64,000 nt of DNA from Mytilus californianus (GCF_021869535.1 NW_026262690.1:86535995-86599994); one strand, 5' to 3'; numbered from the stretch's first letter, positions 23,818 through 36,763 are shown. Notes: generated from the sequence alone by a model not told the origin. Numbers and translations are program-made.

Positions 23818-24240
23818 TGGTGAAGTTAAAATCCTCCCTTCGTAAATTTTACGGACGCCATCACGAGTTAGTTGACCGGTATGGAATATCTGGTTCACAG
23901 AAGACGGTGGATATGTTCCAATTGTCGGAACTACAATCCCGTCCCCTTTTCCCCGAATGTGACTTACCGAATTAGACTTATCACTAGGTTTGTACTTATA
24001 TAACCAGCAAGACGGGTGCCAAATGTGGAGCAGGATCTGCTTACCCTTCCGGAGCACCTGAGATCACTGCCAGTTTTTGGTGGGGTTCATGTTGCCCAGT
24101 CTTTAGTTTTCTATGTTGTGTTTTGTGTACTGTTGTTTGTCTGTTTGTCTTTTTCATTTTTAGCCATGGTGTTGTCAGTTTATTTTTGACTTATGAGTTT
24201 GAATGTCCCTTTGGGATCCTTTGCCTCTCTTTTAGCATAA
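23818..24240 (+). repeat. Dispersed repeat family D, long copy
   Basis: The longest family D copy here. It runs 'ttttacggacgccatcacga', 'ttgaccggtatggaatatct', 'gacgggtgccaaatgtggag', 'ctgccagtttttggtggggt', 'ctatgttgtgttttgtgtac' and ends at 'gacttatgagtttgaatgtc' and the following cctttgggatcc. Confidence 0.7.
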
Positions 24241-25063
24241 CACAATGTCTCAAAATATATCCTTTTCATAACAAAGTTATCAAATACGCCATTGTCACGG
24301 GACTTTACAATATAAACTGTTGTGTAAGGGGGAATATTACGTTTAAAAGTCGAGTCTGTTCTCATTAAAAGAATATGAAAATGTAAATATTTGTACAAAC
24401 ATTCTTTATCCATTAAAAGCTTTTACTTTAACATGTCGTCTCAATTGTTTTACATATACATGTTTGCATGTTCTTCTCGATATATTCGCTTTAAATGTTT
24501 ATATTATATGCATATATTTGAGGTGAATGTTTGAAACCATTCAAAGATAACAGAAATATTTTAAAAGATTTATCCAATTTCGTCTTGATTACTAGACATT
24601 TAAATTGAGATTGATACCTTGATCTCTGAGGAGGGTCAAAGTTTCTCGGAGAAAAAAAAGCTTACTAGCACCCAAAAGAAAGTTCAGAAAAGAACATTAC
24701 ATAACACAGCTTTTTAATTCAAGATCAGAATGAGCATTTTAATTCCATTACTATTCCAATGTATCTTTTACCCTAAAATTTACAATTTTTTTCCATTTAG
24801 TTATGACGATAATTCAAACGATGACTTGAAATGGAACTCTTTATTATGTGAGGAACAGAAACAACTATTTTGGTATTTTTGAATTGCTTAAATCTGTCTC
24901 TATGGTCATTTATAGTGTAATGCAGCTTTACTATAAATAATTTCTTGTATGTTATATTTTCATACTACAAAAATTATAGTTTGAGCTTAAGGTCATATGA
25001 AACGAGTTTCAAGTAATTATTATGTTATCGAAATCATTGAATCAATGCATGCATATATGCATA

Positions 25064-27605
25064 TATACTAAACTAAGTACTGTATGCACGTTGTTTTACA
25101 TTCATTATGATCTATAACGTACCATCGACAAATAATATTTCATTCAGGATTGTCGATCGCAAGCTTTCAAGTTTGTTACCGAAGTAAACAGGATCTTGAC
25201 ATTGATAAAAAAAAATCAACACAGATCATGTAGAGCACATGAACAATAAGTGAATTGACTGAGCCATGATATTTTTTTAATTATTTTCTATGCATTGTCA
25301 TTTGTTAATTAAAATTTTCCTTAACAGTTGTTTAGTGATTTTGTGTATTTGATTTGTTCTTTAAGAATCGTTTATTACTCTTTAAATTCCAGTGCATGTT
25401 TTTTTCCATTCTTTCATCAAGGTTTTCCCCTCGCGCTTGCGCTGTGTGGTTGCCGAAGTCTAACGAGATGTCTCGTAGTAACATAGTTGCAAAATCAAAT
25501 ACACAGAGGTCATAAGTCCAAGCTACCACGACTCTGCATAAAAAGTAGCATGAGTTTCATGACGAAGCATAAAACAATACCCACTACATAATAATATATT
25601 TACAAAAGCAAATACACGGAGGTCATAAGTCCAAGCTACCACGACCTCTGCAAAAAAAGAAGCATGAGTTTCATGACGAAGCATAAAACAATACCCACTA
25701 CATAATAACATATTTGCAAAAGTAAATACACAAAGGTCATAAGTCCAAGCTACCACGACATCTGCAAAAAACAATACACAGAGGACATAAGTACAAGCAA
25801 CCACGCCCTCTGCAACAATTAAAATATCGTCCCCATTACCCAAACAGGCAAAGACAGGCAAATTGGTTTGTAATCAATAAGCATTGGGTTGTGATATAGG
25901 TAAGAGACATTTCCTTTTTATACCGTTAACATAAAGCAAACAATGTACACGTGCATACATTAAAATACTAACAATTATAGCGAATAGGCTAACTTACTCC
26001 AAACCAAGCACCGTGACGAGATTTACGAAAGTAGCATGATTTTCGTGACATAGCATAAAACAATGAACACTACACAAAAACATAATTGCAGAAGGAAATA
26101 CACAGAGGTCATAAGTACAAGCAACCACGCCCTCTGCACCAATTGAAATATCGTCCACCTTACCCAAACAAGTAAGGCAAATTGGTTTGTAACACAATAA
26201 ACAATAGCTAAGCCTTAAAACTTAAACTGTCTGCCTCTTTCATATAAGAGTATTTAAATGTATGAATCTTTAATAATATCGCATATAAGTATGTAACTTT
26301 TCGTTCTATCATGCTGCTTGCATGTTAATTATTATCATTATGCAATAAAATTTTGTATTTGTATTTGTATTTAAATGAACCATGTCTCATACAGATACAT
26401 AAGGTGGATATACGTTCTGCAAACATTTGGATGCTATTAAGGATTCAGTAACTTGTAAAAAGAACATCGGGTTTATCATCAGCTATCATTTTCCATAAGT
26501 ATGGTAAATAAGTACATTTTGATCGCAAACGCACAGTATCGCCACCAACACCAAAATTAATTTTACCCGATATCTCTTTCACAAAGAGATAAATTTGACC
26601 AACTGCTACGTGTTTTGCATAAATCAAAATCGTGTAATCTATCCGAATTGAAGAATGGTCAAAAATTAACTGTACGTTTGTTCAGAATGTAAGCATACAA
26701 TAGCTAAAGCATAAAAGTATAGTTCGATTTTACCTCAAATTGCTAAAAGGAATTCACTCCAGTCCAAATTATCCATAAAATTAAAATTTTTCACAAATAA
26801 TTTTTCACAAATTGTTTGATAAGAATTACAAGTTAACACATCAAATGCTGATGATAAAAGTAAGTGACCACAACGCACTTACACGTGAACTCGTGCTGAC
26901 CCCGCAAGATCATTGACCAATAAGAAAGATGTAATCCAATCATGCACTGGTCATAAGTGAAATTTCTCTGCACGTGAAAACATGTTATCTAATTTCAACA
27001 ATTTATCGTTTAATTAAGTAGGACAACTCTGACCTTTTGACCAGTCTAGAGACATCATAAATTTACAGTAACAATATCTCACTCTTTATTTAAGTCTTAG
27101 TAATAAACAATTAATACAGAATTATCTTCTCTGCTGTCTTAAATTATTTTATTCAGCTTAATTGTCAATTAGCAAATAAAATTGGTTATACTAAACTAAG
27201 TACTGTATGCACGTTGTTTTGCATTCATTATGAATCTATAACGTATCATCGACAAATAATATTTCATTCAGAATTGTCGATCGCAAGCTTTCAAGTTTGT
27301 GACCGAAGTGAACATGATCTTGACATTGATAAAAAAAATCAACACAGATCATGTAGAGCACATGAACAATAAGTGAATTGACTGAGCCATGATATTTTTT
27401 TTTAATTATTTTCTATACATTGTCATTTGTTAATTAAAATTTTCCTTAACAGTTGTTTAGTGATTTTGTGTATTTAATTTGTTCTTTAAGAATCATTAAT
27501 TACTATTTACATTCCAGTGCACGTTTTTTCCATTCTTTCATCACGGTTTTCCCCTCGCACTTGCGCTGTGTGGTTGCCGAAGTCTAACGAGATGTCTCGT
27601 AGTAA
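25064..27605 (+). repeat. 418-bp direct repeats flanking ~1.7 kb
   Basis: 25064-25481 and 27187-27605 are direct copies that appear well above 90% identical, both starting tatactaaactaagtactgt and ending gagatgtctcgtagtaa. The intervening 1.7 kb begins with the ~113-bp minisatellite. The ends are not TG...CA, and I see no primer-binding site, polypurine tract or flanking target duplication. A segmental duplication therefore fits better than a pair of LTRs. Confidence 0.75.
25490..26190 (+). repeat. Minisatellite, unit ~113 bp, about 3.5 copies plus a separated partial copy
   Basis: The motif 'ggtcataagtccaagctacc' recurs at about 113-114-bp spacing, with unit marks near 25500, 25613 and 25727. 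A shortened unit starts near 25775 (acataagtacaagcaaccac). A separate related copy lies at 26025-26190 (gtcataagtacaagcaacca, followed by aaatatcgtccac). Repeating open frames on the minus strand here are a by-product of the repeat. Confidence 0.75.
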
Positions 27606-28174
27606 AGGTCACTGCATTCGGGAAAATATCGCCGAATAAGCGTGCGGGAAGACAATAATTCAATAACAGTACATTTATGTAGATGTTGATAATATAAAGG
27701 ATTTTCTTTTAGAAGAAAGTTCACGTACACTTGTTTTATAGTAAAACTTAGCAATTCAAGTATAAAAAAACATATTCAACTTTTTTTTTCAATTTGAAGT
27801 TTCATATGACTTTAAAGATAGGATGCATCTTTTTGATTAAAGACAAATAGTCACAAATCTTCTGATTTTTGGTAGGTGCTTATATTCTTTTTATTTTTAA
27901 GATGCAAATTTATAATTTTACTTGTATGTCCTGGTACCTGCCTTACATTCATTCTGATTTAGTTGATTGCGCTTGTTTATTTTTTTTATGATAAATCCAA
28001 ACAAATTGTGATATGCCAGTTTGATTTTATGATCAAACAATAATAAGTAAAATGGTAGTGTTCGGATGTTCAGTTCAAATCATACATGTGACCGACAAAT
28101 ATTGAAGTGGAAATAAAAAAATCACATGAGTTACAATTGTAGTATTTACAAATGGGTCAACAGGGAAAGCATAT

Positions 28175-30571
28175 TCTGCTACTCATGCACCAAACGTCAC
28201 ATGATTTAAAAGTATCATCCAGTGGGGAGTGTCAAAGCAAGTAACATGTCAAAACCGGTAACCATGTCAGACTAACAGTATGGACATGTTCTATTAATGA
28301 CATAGTTAAAATATAATGAGTGAATTTAGATATCGCGATAATATCACGATCAATCAATTCGTTATGGCGACTGTAGAACCTGTGAAATTTTACTTTCTTT
28401 TTTTTTTTTTCTCTTCATTCCATTTTTTTAGCTGCTAAACAAATTGAAAGAAAAAAATGTCTAAAAAAACAAACCATTAGAAAACAGAGAGTTCCTCAAG
28501 CAACACTTGTAATAAAACTTTGAGTCGGCTTGACACCGTTCATTCCATTGTTTGGGTTACCATCCTAGCAGACCTGTAGATGCAATGTAAAACACAGCTT
28601 CACAACTAAAGTGTTTTTTTTAATGATTTGTTTTTCAGTAAACGTATCTATCAAGAAAGCCCGGTTTAGGTAAAATCTTTGTCTGAAGTATAATTCAATT
28701 GTAACCACGTCAGTCCAATGCATGCCTCAGTTTGTTGCGAGTACCAAGATAAACTCGGAAGTCATGGAAGGGTATTCAATGTCTACATTAGCCAATTGAC
28801 CTTGATAGTTTCATAATAAACCCTTTTACACCGAAGCAAACTTTCAATCTAAGGGTGATACAGTTGTCATGTTATATTACATAGTGAATTAGAGCAGCAG
28901 TATTCAAACATATCTGTAAAACGTAGTTGATTTAAAAAGTTGAGACAAAAGAGCAAACAGAGGGCTTTATTGTTTCCAAAAAGTTGGAATTTGTTTTATC
29001 TCATTCAACTCAAATAATCATTTTCTTAGATTTAGATAATTGATAAATCATAATTTTCTCTTTAATGATATAGGTTATTCATATGCTAGTGTCATACATT
29101 TTTCTGTTTCTGTTCATTTATATATCCGATTTAGTATCAAACAGCATGTTCCTCTTAGCAACTGGTGTCCACGAAAACGGTATTTATTTGCTTTAATAAA
29201 CACACTATAAATTTGTGTATTAAAACAGCTTCATGTTTAATTTGTTTTTGATTTTTTTCTAATTTACTATCAGCATTCAGCAAAGTAAATTTTCTTTATA
29301 TATCGGGTAAGACGCTTCTAATGATGTTTCCTCGAGAAATAATGCAAATGAGTTAATATGTTGCATGTTAATTCAAATAACATAGTTTAACAGATGTAAA
29401 AAATGTATGATTGTGTTTTCGAAATGATATTTAATCAGTCTAGTTTGACGCAAACAAACTGCTAATTTTGCTACCTTTTTTCTAAGACGACCTACGTTTC
29501 TACAATTTTCGCTTCCCATGTTCTTTCTGCATAATAAGTGGAAATTGTTACAAGCTAACAATTTTAAATGTAATTAGGGTTCTGTTTGATGGTCAGTTTT
29601 TTTCCCACAGTATTGTGTGTAATGTTTGTCCTGGCACGTGCCTCACAGCACACGATTAGGTTTTGGCTGGTGTATATTCTTGTTAGATAAAGGCAACAGT
29701 AGTATACCGCTGTTCAATAGTCATAAATCGATTAAGCGAAAACAAATCGGGGTCACCAACCAAAACCGAGGGAAACACATCAACTATAAGAGGAAAACAA
29801 CGGAACAGCAGAAACACTGAACTGCAACAAAAACAAACGCCAATACTATTTACGTTCTATTTCTTTTACTGAATTTCTGTGTCATATGGTCTCTTGTGGA
29901 GAGTTGTCTCATTGGCAATCATACCACAATTTCTTATTTTTATAATAATATAATTCAATAAAATTGTGATGGAGAATTCGATTTTATAAAGCAATGATAA
30001 GTTGCAAATGTGGTATTAAGATGTGCAGTACACGTCTCTTTTGTATTAGCCAAAGAAGAAAAGAAGTGAAAATAAAAGGAAACCCGTGAACTGAATTGCC
30101 AAAACTGGGTCACCAACCAAAACCGAGGGAAACACTTAAACTATAAGAGGAAAACAACGGAACAGCGGAAACACTGAACTGCAACAAAAACAAACGCCAA
30201 TACTATTTACGTTCTATTTCTTTTACTGAATTTCTGTGTCATATGGTCTCTTGTGGAGAGTTGTCTCATTGGCAATCATACCACAATTTCTTATTTTTAT
30301 AATAATATAATTCAATAAAATTGTGATGGAGAATTCGATTTTATAAAGCAATGATAAGTTGCAAATGTGGTATTAAGATGTGCAGTACACGTCTCTTTTG
30401 TATTAGCCAAAGAAGAAAAGAAGTGAAAATAAAAGGAAACCCGTGAACTGAATTGCAATTGTGCAGTGAACAAGTGTATCAACAGGGTAAGTGTATTCTG
30501 CATATATGCTTCACTTTCCAAGGTCTTATCCAGTAGTAAGTGTCACAGCAAGTAACATGTCAAAACCGGTA
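28175..30571 (+). repeat. Segmental duplication unit A
   Basis: Nearly identical to unit B at 32946-34995 (offset about 4.77-4.78 kb), starting ctgctactcatgcaccaaac and ending tgtcaaaaccggtaa. It differs by small indels, single-base changes and an additional internal ~357-bp tandem duplication. No gene is recognised in it. The only conserved open frame (62 residues, minus strand, about 29373-29561) has one amino-acid difference in unit B but no family I know. Confidence 0.8.
29750..30456 (+). repeat. 357-bp tandem duplication inside unit A
   Basis: gtcaccaaccaaaaccgagg starts at about 29752 and again at 30109. Both copies run to 'cccgtgaactgaattgc', ending at 30099 and 30456. Each copy contains a family A-type tail (attggcaatcataccacaat). 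Unit B has this segment once, so the duplication happened in unit A after the larger duplication or was lost from B. Confidence 0.85.
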
Positions 30572-30653
30572 ACAGTTTCTCCTTTTTCTCCTTATTGCAC
30601 TTTCAAAAATGACGAACATCAAATTAAGATTTTTTAGTACTAAAATTCTGTTA

Positions 30654-30756
30654 TATAGATACAATGGATAAGCGTTGATTCTTGAAAAAGAAACCATGAG
30701 CCCGAAGGGCGAATGGTTTGTTTTTCATGAATCAACGCTTATCCATTGTATCTATA
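30654..30756. mobile_element. Hairpin MITE-like palindrome, ~103 bp
   Basis: Arms tatagatacaatggataag and cttatccattgtatctata pair, and the pairing continues through 'gcgttgattcttgaaaaa' / 'ttttcatgaatcaacgc' to a loop near 'gcccgaagggc'. A half-related sequence (gaagcgttgattctagaaaa) is at about 31838-31857. Confidence 0.75.
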
Positions 30757-31389
30757 ACTTAAACTATTGTGTTAATGTCTTTTCAAAATTAAAGCCTTTT
30801 TTTTAATTAGAAGGTATTGTAAGTGAGTTTCAATAACCATGTTATCGTGTCCAACGATGCATTAATAAATCTAAGATCACAATTAATTGGTTAATAAAAT
30901 ACAAATATAACACAATACGTATGCCTTTAAAGATCTTTATATTATCAGGCATCTGAATATTATCTGTTTTCACAAAATAAGACATATTCGAACTTATTTC
31001 TAATAAAATTGAGAATGGAAATGAGGAATGTGTCAAATAGACAACAACTCGACCAAAGAGCACATATAAAGTATATATAATAGGTATGTTACAGAAATTT
31101 CTAGCAAAAAGCCTAATTCTAGGCACATCACGATTTTCTCGCATAGGAATTTGCGAATAAACATTTGTAGAATTATGTAGTAAAACAGCGGAAATCATAC
31201 TATATTTATAAAACATAAATGGACAAATAGAATGTAATCATTTTCGTTTCAAATATGTGAAATAGCCAATAATAATCCAAATATAAACGGTAAAATTCGC
31301 TATTATTACAAAAATATCCACAATAACATACAAAACAAGAAGAAAAAAAAACCCAGGAATTCTCCAGATTAGGGACAACAAAGAGAATA

Positions 31390-31466
31390 CAGGGATTCGA
31401 ACCTAAACCGACAAGTCCCTACCTTTAACTCATTGATCTTAACCACGCTAACCTCGCGGCTAGCAA
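31390..31466 (-). repeat. tRNA-derived SINE head
   Basis: On the minus strand it has an A-box-like tagcgtggttaag (31438-31450) and a B box ggttcgaatcc (31393-31403) at tRNA spacing. It starts gctagccgcgaggttagc. It does not fold as an intact tRNA with a recognisable acceptor stem as far as I can tell, so I call it SINE-derived and not a tRNA gene. Confidence 0.55.
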
Positions 31467-31552
31467 CTTATACTATACGATTGCCTATTATGTATATATA
31501 AAGGTACAAGACCTGTGTGTCCGTTGTACCGATGTATAGCATATGTTCATTT

Positions 31553-31576
31553 ATATATATATATATATATATATAA
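31553..31576. repeat. (TA)n microsatellite
   Basis: About a dozen uninterrupted TA units directly upstream of the tRNA-derived SINE at 31600. Confidence 0.9.
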
Positions 31577-31599
31577 AATAGACATTGAAATTATAACCC

Positions 31600-31690
31600 A
31601 TTGGTAGCCGAGAGGTTTCGTCGTTATGTTGATGTCAGTCACACATAACAGATTTTAAGGACGGGTTCGATTCCCAGTGAAGGCATAGAG
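31600..31690 (+). repeat. tRNA-derived SINE head
   Basis: A-box-like ggtagccgagaggt (31602-31615) and B box gggttcgattccc (31663-31675) separated by about 47 bases, ending 'cagtgaaggca'. Opposite orientation to the one at 31390. The two heads differ clearly in sequence, so they come from different tRNA-like families. Confidence 0.55.
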
Positions 31691-32489
31691 AAATTGCAAA
31701 TATTAAAGGTAAGTTTTTAAATTAATTCCATTAGTGAACAGAAATCAGTAAATTAGCCAATTCAAACTTAATGAAATTAGGCACACAAAGGAAACAATTG
31801 AATATAATTTGGTGAGTCCATTTCAGCGACAGATTTAGGAAGCGTTGATTCTAGAAAAAGAATCCACGGTAAATGAATAGGCTGACGTCAGGACAATGGT
31901 TTAATATTTGAGAATCGTTTTGTAGTATATGTATTCCGTTAATAAAAATCTATGATTGCATATATTAAGTATCTTTGTTATACAAACAGACGTTTTGAAA
32001 GATATTTTTCTCTGCAAAAACCGTGTTACTTTTTAAAGGACATACCACCGAATTAGCGACATGGAGACATAAATAGTATACATATTCCAATTAAAGATCA
32101 TGACCTGAAAAGATCACCGAGAAAACGATACTGTTACGAAATGTTGTCCGTATTCGTTGACAGACATTTTACGACAGTCATTGTTTTGTAGCGACATCAC
32201 AAAGTACAACTTCATTTGTTCCTAACGCGACAACGGTTTTCAAAAATACAAATTTCTCTGTAAATGTTATACTTATGGTAAACTAAACGACCAATTTAAA
32301 AGGTCGACAATATATCAATAGTGAAATACATGAGAGTACAGAAAAGACAGACATTCAAAGTCTGATTCATAACCTTGAGGAGGCACAATTTATTTTGTTT
32401 AGTTCAATGGTTTCGTGTAATCAATATTTATTTGAAAACTCATCAGAAAATTCATAAGGAGCAAGGCTCGAATTCAATCTTAATTGACT

Positions 32490-32632
32490 AGGATCGTCAA
32501 TTTTCCTACCGTAGGTCAGTGGTTTTCTCCGGGCACTCCGTCTTCCTCCGCCAATAAAAACTGACCGCCACGAAATAGCACAATAGTGTTGAAAGTGGCG
32601 TTAAACACAAATCAATCAAACTATCATAAGGA
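32490..32632 (+). repeat. Molluscan CORE/Deu-type SINE 3' part
   Basis: Contains 'aggtcagtggttttctccgg', 'gcactccgtcttcctccgcc', 'tagtgttgaaagtggcgtta' and the tail aacacaaatcaatcaaac. I recognise this as the conserved central and tail region of a SINE superfamily common in molluscs. The tRNA-like head is not visible. A diverged, interrupted copy lies at 40965-41285. Confidence 0.65.
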
Positions 32633-32945
32633 GCAAGACAAAAGAAACTGCTAAAAAAATCATGGATCATACAAGACGATTATAATTACATTAAACTCTT
32701 GGTCATTTTGAAAGAGCCTTTAATGAATTGTCAGTGAAATATCTTATTTATTTAACCACGACATATTACGTGGCAATAAATATGTATGACCAATTTTAAC
32801 TCGTTTAGTCAATGGATAAAAGTTGGCATTTGATATGCATTGAGTCGGCTAGAATCCTTGTCGATTTGGGCAGGTTACAACGTGAACTTATCTGATAAAT
32901 ATGATCATTCAACGGCATATTCATGAAAAGAAAAAAATACTCGGA

Positions 32946-34995
32946 TTCTGCTACTCATGCACCAAACGTCACATGATTTAAAAGTCTCATCCAGTGGGGA
33001 GTGTCAAAGCAAGTAACATGTCAAAACCGGTAACCATGTCAGACTAACATTATGGACATGTTCTATCAATGACATAGTTAAAATATCATGAGTGAATTTA
33101 GATATCGTGATAATATCACGATCAATCAATTCGTTATGGCGACCATAGAACCTGTGAAAATTTACTTTCGTTTTTTTTTTTTTGTTTCTTTTCATTTCAT
33201 TTATTCAGCTGCTAAACAAATTGAAAGAAAAAAAAATGTCTTTAAAAAAACAAAGCATTAGAAGTCTAAGAGTTCCTCAAGCAACACTTGTAATAAGAAT
33301 TTGAGTCTGCTTGTCACCCTTCATTCCATTGTTTGGGTTACCATCCTAGCAGACCTGTTGATGCAATGTAAAACACAGCTTCACAACTAAAGTGTTTTTT
33401 TTTAATGTTTTGTTTTCAGTAAACGTATCTATCGAGAAAGCCCGGTTTAAGTAAAAAAAAATTCTCAAGTATAATTTTTTTGCAACCACGTCAGTCCAAT
33501 GCATGCCTCAGTTTGTTGCGAGTACCAAGATAAACTCGGAAGTCATGGAAGGGTATTCAATGTCTACATTAGCCAATTGACCTTGATAGTTTCATAATAA
33601 ACCCTTTTACACCGAAGCAAACGTGCAATCTAAGGGTGATACAGTTGTCATGTTATATTACATAGTGAATTAGAGCAGCAGTATTCAAACATATCTGTAA
33701 AACGTAGTTGATTTAAAAAGTTGAGACAAAAGAGCAAACAGAGGGCTTTATTGTTTCCAAAAAGTTGGAATTTGTTTTATCTCATTCAACTCAAATAATC
33801 ATTTTCTTAGATTTAGATAATTGATAAATCATAATTTTCTCTTTAATGATATAGGTTATTCATATGCTAGTGTCATACATTTTTCTGTTTCTGTTCATTT
33901 AAATATCCGATTTAGTATCAAACAGCATGTTCCTCTTAGCAACTGGTGTCCACGAAAACGGTATTTATTTGCTTTAATAAACACACTATAAATTTGTGTA
34001 TTAAAACAGCTTCATGTTTAATTTGTTTTTGATTTTTTTCTAATTTACTATCAGCATTCAGCAAAGTAAATTTTCTTTATATATCGGGTAAGACGCTTCT
34101 AATGATGTTTCCTCGAGAAATAATGCAAATGAGTTAATATGTTGCATGTTAATTCAAATAACATAGTTTAACAGATGTAAAAAATGTATGATTGTGTTTT
34201 CGAAATGATATTTAATCAGTCTAGTTTGACGCAAACAAACTGCTAATTTTGCTACCTTTTTTCTAAGACGACCTACGTTTCTACAATTTTCGCTTCCCAT
34301 GTTCTTTCTGAATAATAAGTGGAAATTGTTACAAGCTAACAATTTTAAATATAATTAGGGTTCTGTTTGATGGTCAGTTTTTTTTTCCACAGTATTGTGT
34401 GTAATGTTTGTCCTGGCACGTGCCTCACAGCACACGATTAGGTTTTGGGCTGGTGTATATTCTTGTTAGATAAAGGCAACAGTAGTATACCGCTGTTCAA
34501 TAGTCATATATCGATTAAGCGAAAACAAATCGGGGTCACCAACCAAAACCGAGGGAAACACATCAACTATAAGAGGAAAACAACGGAACAGCAAAAACAC
34601 TGAACTGTAACAGAATCAAACGCCAATATTATTTAGGTTCTATTTCTTTTACTGAATTTCTGTGTCATTTGGTCTCTTTTGGAGAGATGTCTCATTGGCA
34701 ATCATACCACATCTTCTTCTTTCCATAATAATATAATTTAATAAAATTGTGATGGAGAATTCGATTTTATAAAGCAATGATAAGTTGCAAATGTGGTATT
34801 AGGATGTGCAGTACATGTTTCTTTTGTATTAGCCAAAGAAGTAGCGTGAAAATAAAAGGAAACCCATGAACTGAACTGCAATCATGCAATGAACAAGTGT
34901 ATCAACAGGGTAAGTGTATTCTGCATATTTGCTTCACTTTTTAAGGTCTTATCCAGTAGTAAGTGTCAAATCAAGTAACATGTCAAAACCGGTAA
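32946..34995 (+). repeat. Segmental duplication unit B
   Basis: Partner of unit A (28175-30571). It carries the family E/A-type block (agtataccgctgttcaatag, ggtcaccaaccaaaaccgag, ggcaatcataccacatctt) once. Its 3' end runs directly into the older related unit C. Confidence 0.8.
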
Positions 34996-35900
34996 ATATG
35001 TCAGACTGACATAATGGACATGTGCGATCTATCAAAGAATTAAAATGGCTTAGGTGAATTGGGATATTGAGAAAATACTTTGATCAATCAATTCATTAGG
35101 GCAACTGAAAAACCTGTAAAATGATACGTTAACTTTTTCGAAACATTTTTTCAGCTGCTGAATGAAATGGGGGGAAAAACCGTAGAAAATACAAACCATG
35201 GGAGGAATAAAATGTTCCTCAAGCAGTTCTTGTATTGAAAGTTAACATCATGAATTGCATTTTTAGACGCTCAGTATCCTAGCAGGCCTGCAGTAGCAAT
35301 ACAAAATACAGTTAAACAACTGAAGGAACCGTGTCCATTTAAATAAAAAGAAATCCCGGCTTTAGTGACAACTTTGTCTGAAGTATAATGTAATTGTAAT
35401 TTTACAAATCACGTCAGTCACTAGCATGCCTCACTTTCTGATAATATAGGGTAAAATAAAAGAGCAGATATCAAATTAAATATCGAGTACCTCATTGAAA
35501 CCCAACATTAAGGCGGATGTCACAGAAGAGTATTTAATTTCTACATAAATCAACTCATTTATCTCGATAGTATCATAATATGCCCCTTTGCACTGAACCT
35601 AAACTATCAATTGCATGGTAATACATTTGAAGTGTTATATTGCAAGTGAATTGGAGCTGTAGAAATGTGCAACTGCAAACCATACCGGGACAAAAAGTAG
35701 TTTTTTGCCAACAAAATGGACTTTGTTTTATTTCATCTAACACTTATAATCATGTTCTTAGATATGAAAATTTAGATAAATCAGACAGTTATTTTATATA
35801 CAGTTAAATGATTTAAATAAATCATGTCAGTGTCACGTGTTTCGGTACCTGTACATTATTGGTTTTCAAGTATTTGACGCTGAGCGTTCCTGGTGACGGT
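34890..35900 (+). repeat. Diverged third copy (unit C) of the duplicated segment
   Basis: Follows the order of unit A/B landmarks at lower similarity. 'tcaacagggtaagtgtattc' and 'aagtaacatgtcaaaaccgg' come first. 'gatcaatcaattcattaggg' follows (A/B: gatcaatcaattcgttatgg). 'tcctagcaggcctgcagtag' and 'cacgtcagtcactagcatgc' come last. The end of unit A (30465-30571) is the start of another C-like copy, so the A/B breakpoint lies inside a repeat unit. Confidence 0.65.
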
Positions 35901-35964
35901 AAATCCAGACAAGCGTCTTGGACGCATAAAATTTATTAACAAATATCATACACGTGGGAGGTTT

Positions 35965-36165
35965 AATTAGCTTTAAAACCAGGTTAAACTCACTATTTTT
36001 TTTTCGGAAAATTCCTGTACCAAGTCAGGAATATAACAGTTGTATTTTTTTTCACTCGTTCCTTTGGTTGACAACGTTTGATTTTGTCAGGTTTTATGGA
36101 CTGTCCCCTTTTACCTTGGAGTTCGGTATTTTTGTTATACTTTTTTTATAAAGTGTTATTTTCTT
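35965..36165 (+). repeat. Dispersed repeat family E
   Basis: 'ttaaaaccaggttaaactca', 'gtaccaagtcaggaatataa', 'ggactgtccccttttacctt' and 'ttcggtatttttgttatac' match the modules at 57118-57175, 57765-57905 and 60010-60060. Confidence 0.6.
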
Positions 36166-36763
36166 TTAGTTTGAAAAATTAGAGATTGAAATCAAGTTGA
36201 ATAGCTTTCGAAGACTTGTATTTCAATTTCACGGAAAAAGTATTTTTCTAAAATTCCCCGTTCATAAATTTACAAATTATTAAGAAACTAAGACTCCAAC
36301 TACATCAGGCAAAGTTGACCTTAGAGTTACTATTCTAGTAATATCCCTTTTTACTTTTCAGTATTTATACATCCCTTGCTTTCAAATTTTTGCTTTGACG
36401 ATTTCTGGTGAAGGTTAATCTAGAAAAGCGCGTCGGACGCACGAAATTTATAAACTGTTATTTACTTTTACTAGCACTGGGTCGAGGGTATCGTCAGTTC
36501 AGTAGTCAGTAATTCGGTACTAGCATGATTTATAACATACTTTTTAAAAATTCCCAGTTGATCAATCAAGAAATTATAGAAATCACCCTATCATTATTTT
36601 ACATCATTACAAGTTTTTAAGCTTGGTATCCATGATGAGTTTATTTAAAGTATACTTTATTTTGAAATTAAGCCCAAAATCTTCAAATTTTCTCTAATTC
36701 CTAAAAGCCGATCGCTTAGCGGAGAAGCAGCAATTACCGATTTTAGAGTCTTTTTGTTTGAAC

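Noticed and set aside
25523-25861. 112-residue repetitive protein on the minus strand
   Set aside because: The repeated sequence follows the ~113-bp minisatellite units exactly and lacks a stable start or homologue.
25064-27605. LTR retrotransposon
   Set aside because: Direct repeats do not start TG or end CA, no primer-binding site, polypurine tract, gag-pol frame or target duplication could be seen.
30842-31216. 124-residue frame on the minus strand
   Set aside because: Its central part is a reversed family F tail (cacattcctcatttccattc); the rest shows no conserved motif.
28175-35900. CRISPR-like or phage-type array
   Set aside because: Repeats are kilobase-scale duplications in a eukaryotic context, not short direct repeats with spacers.
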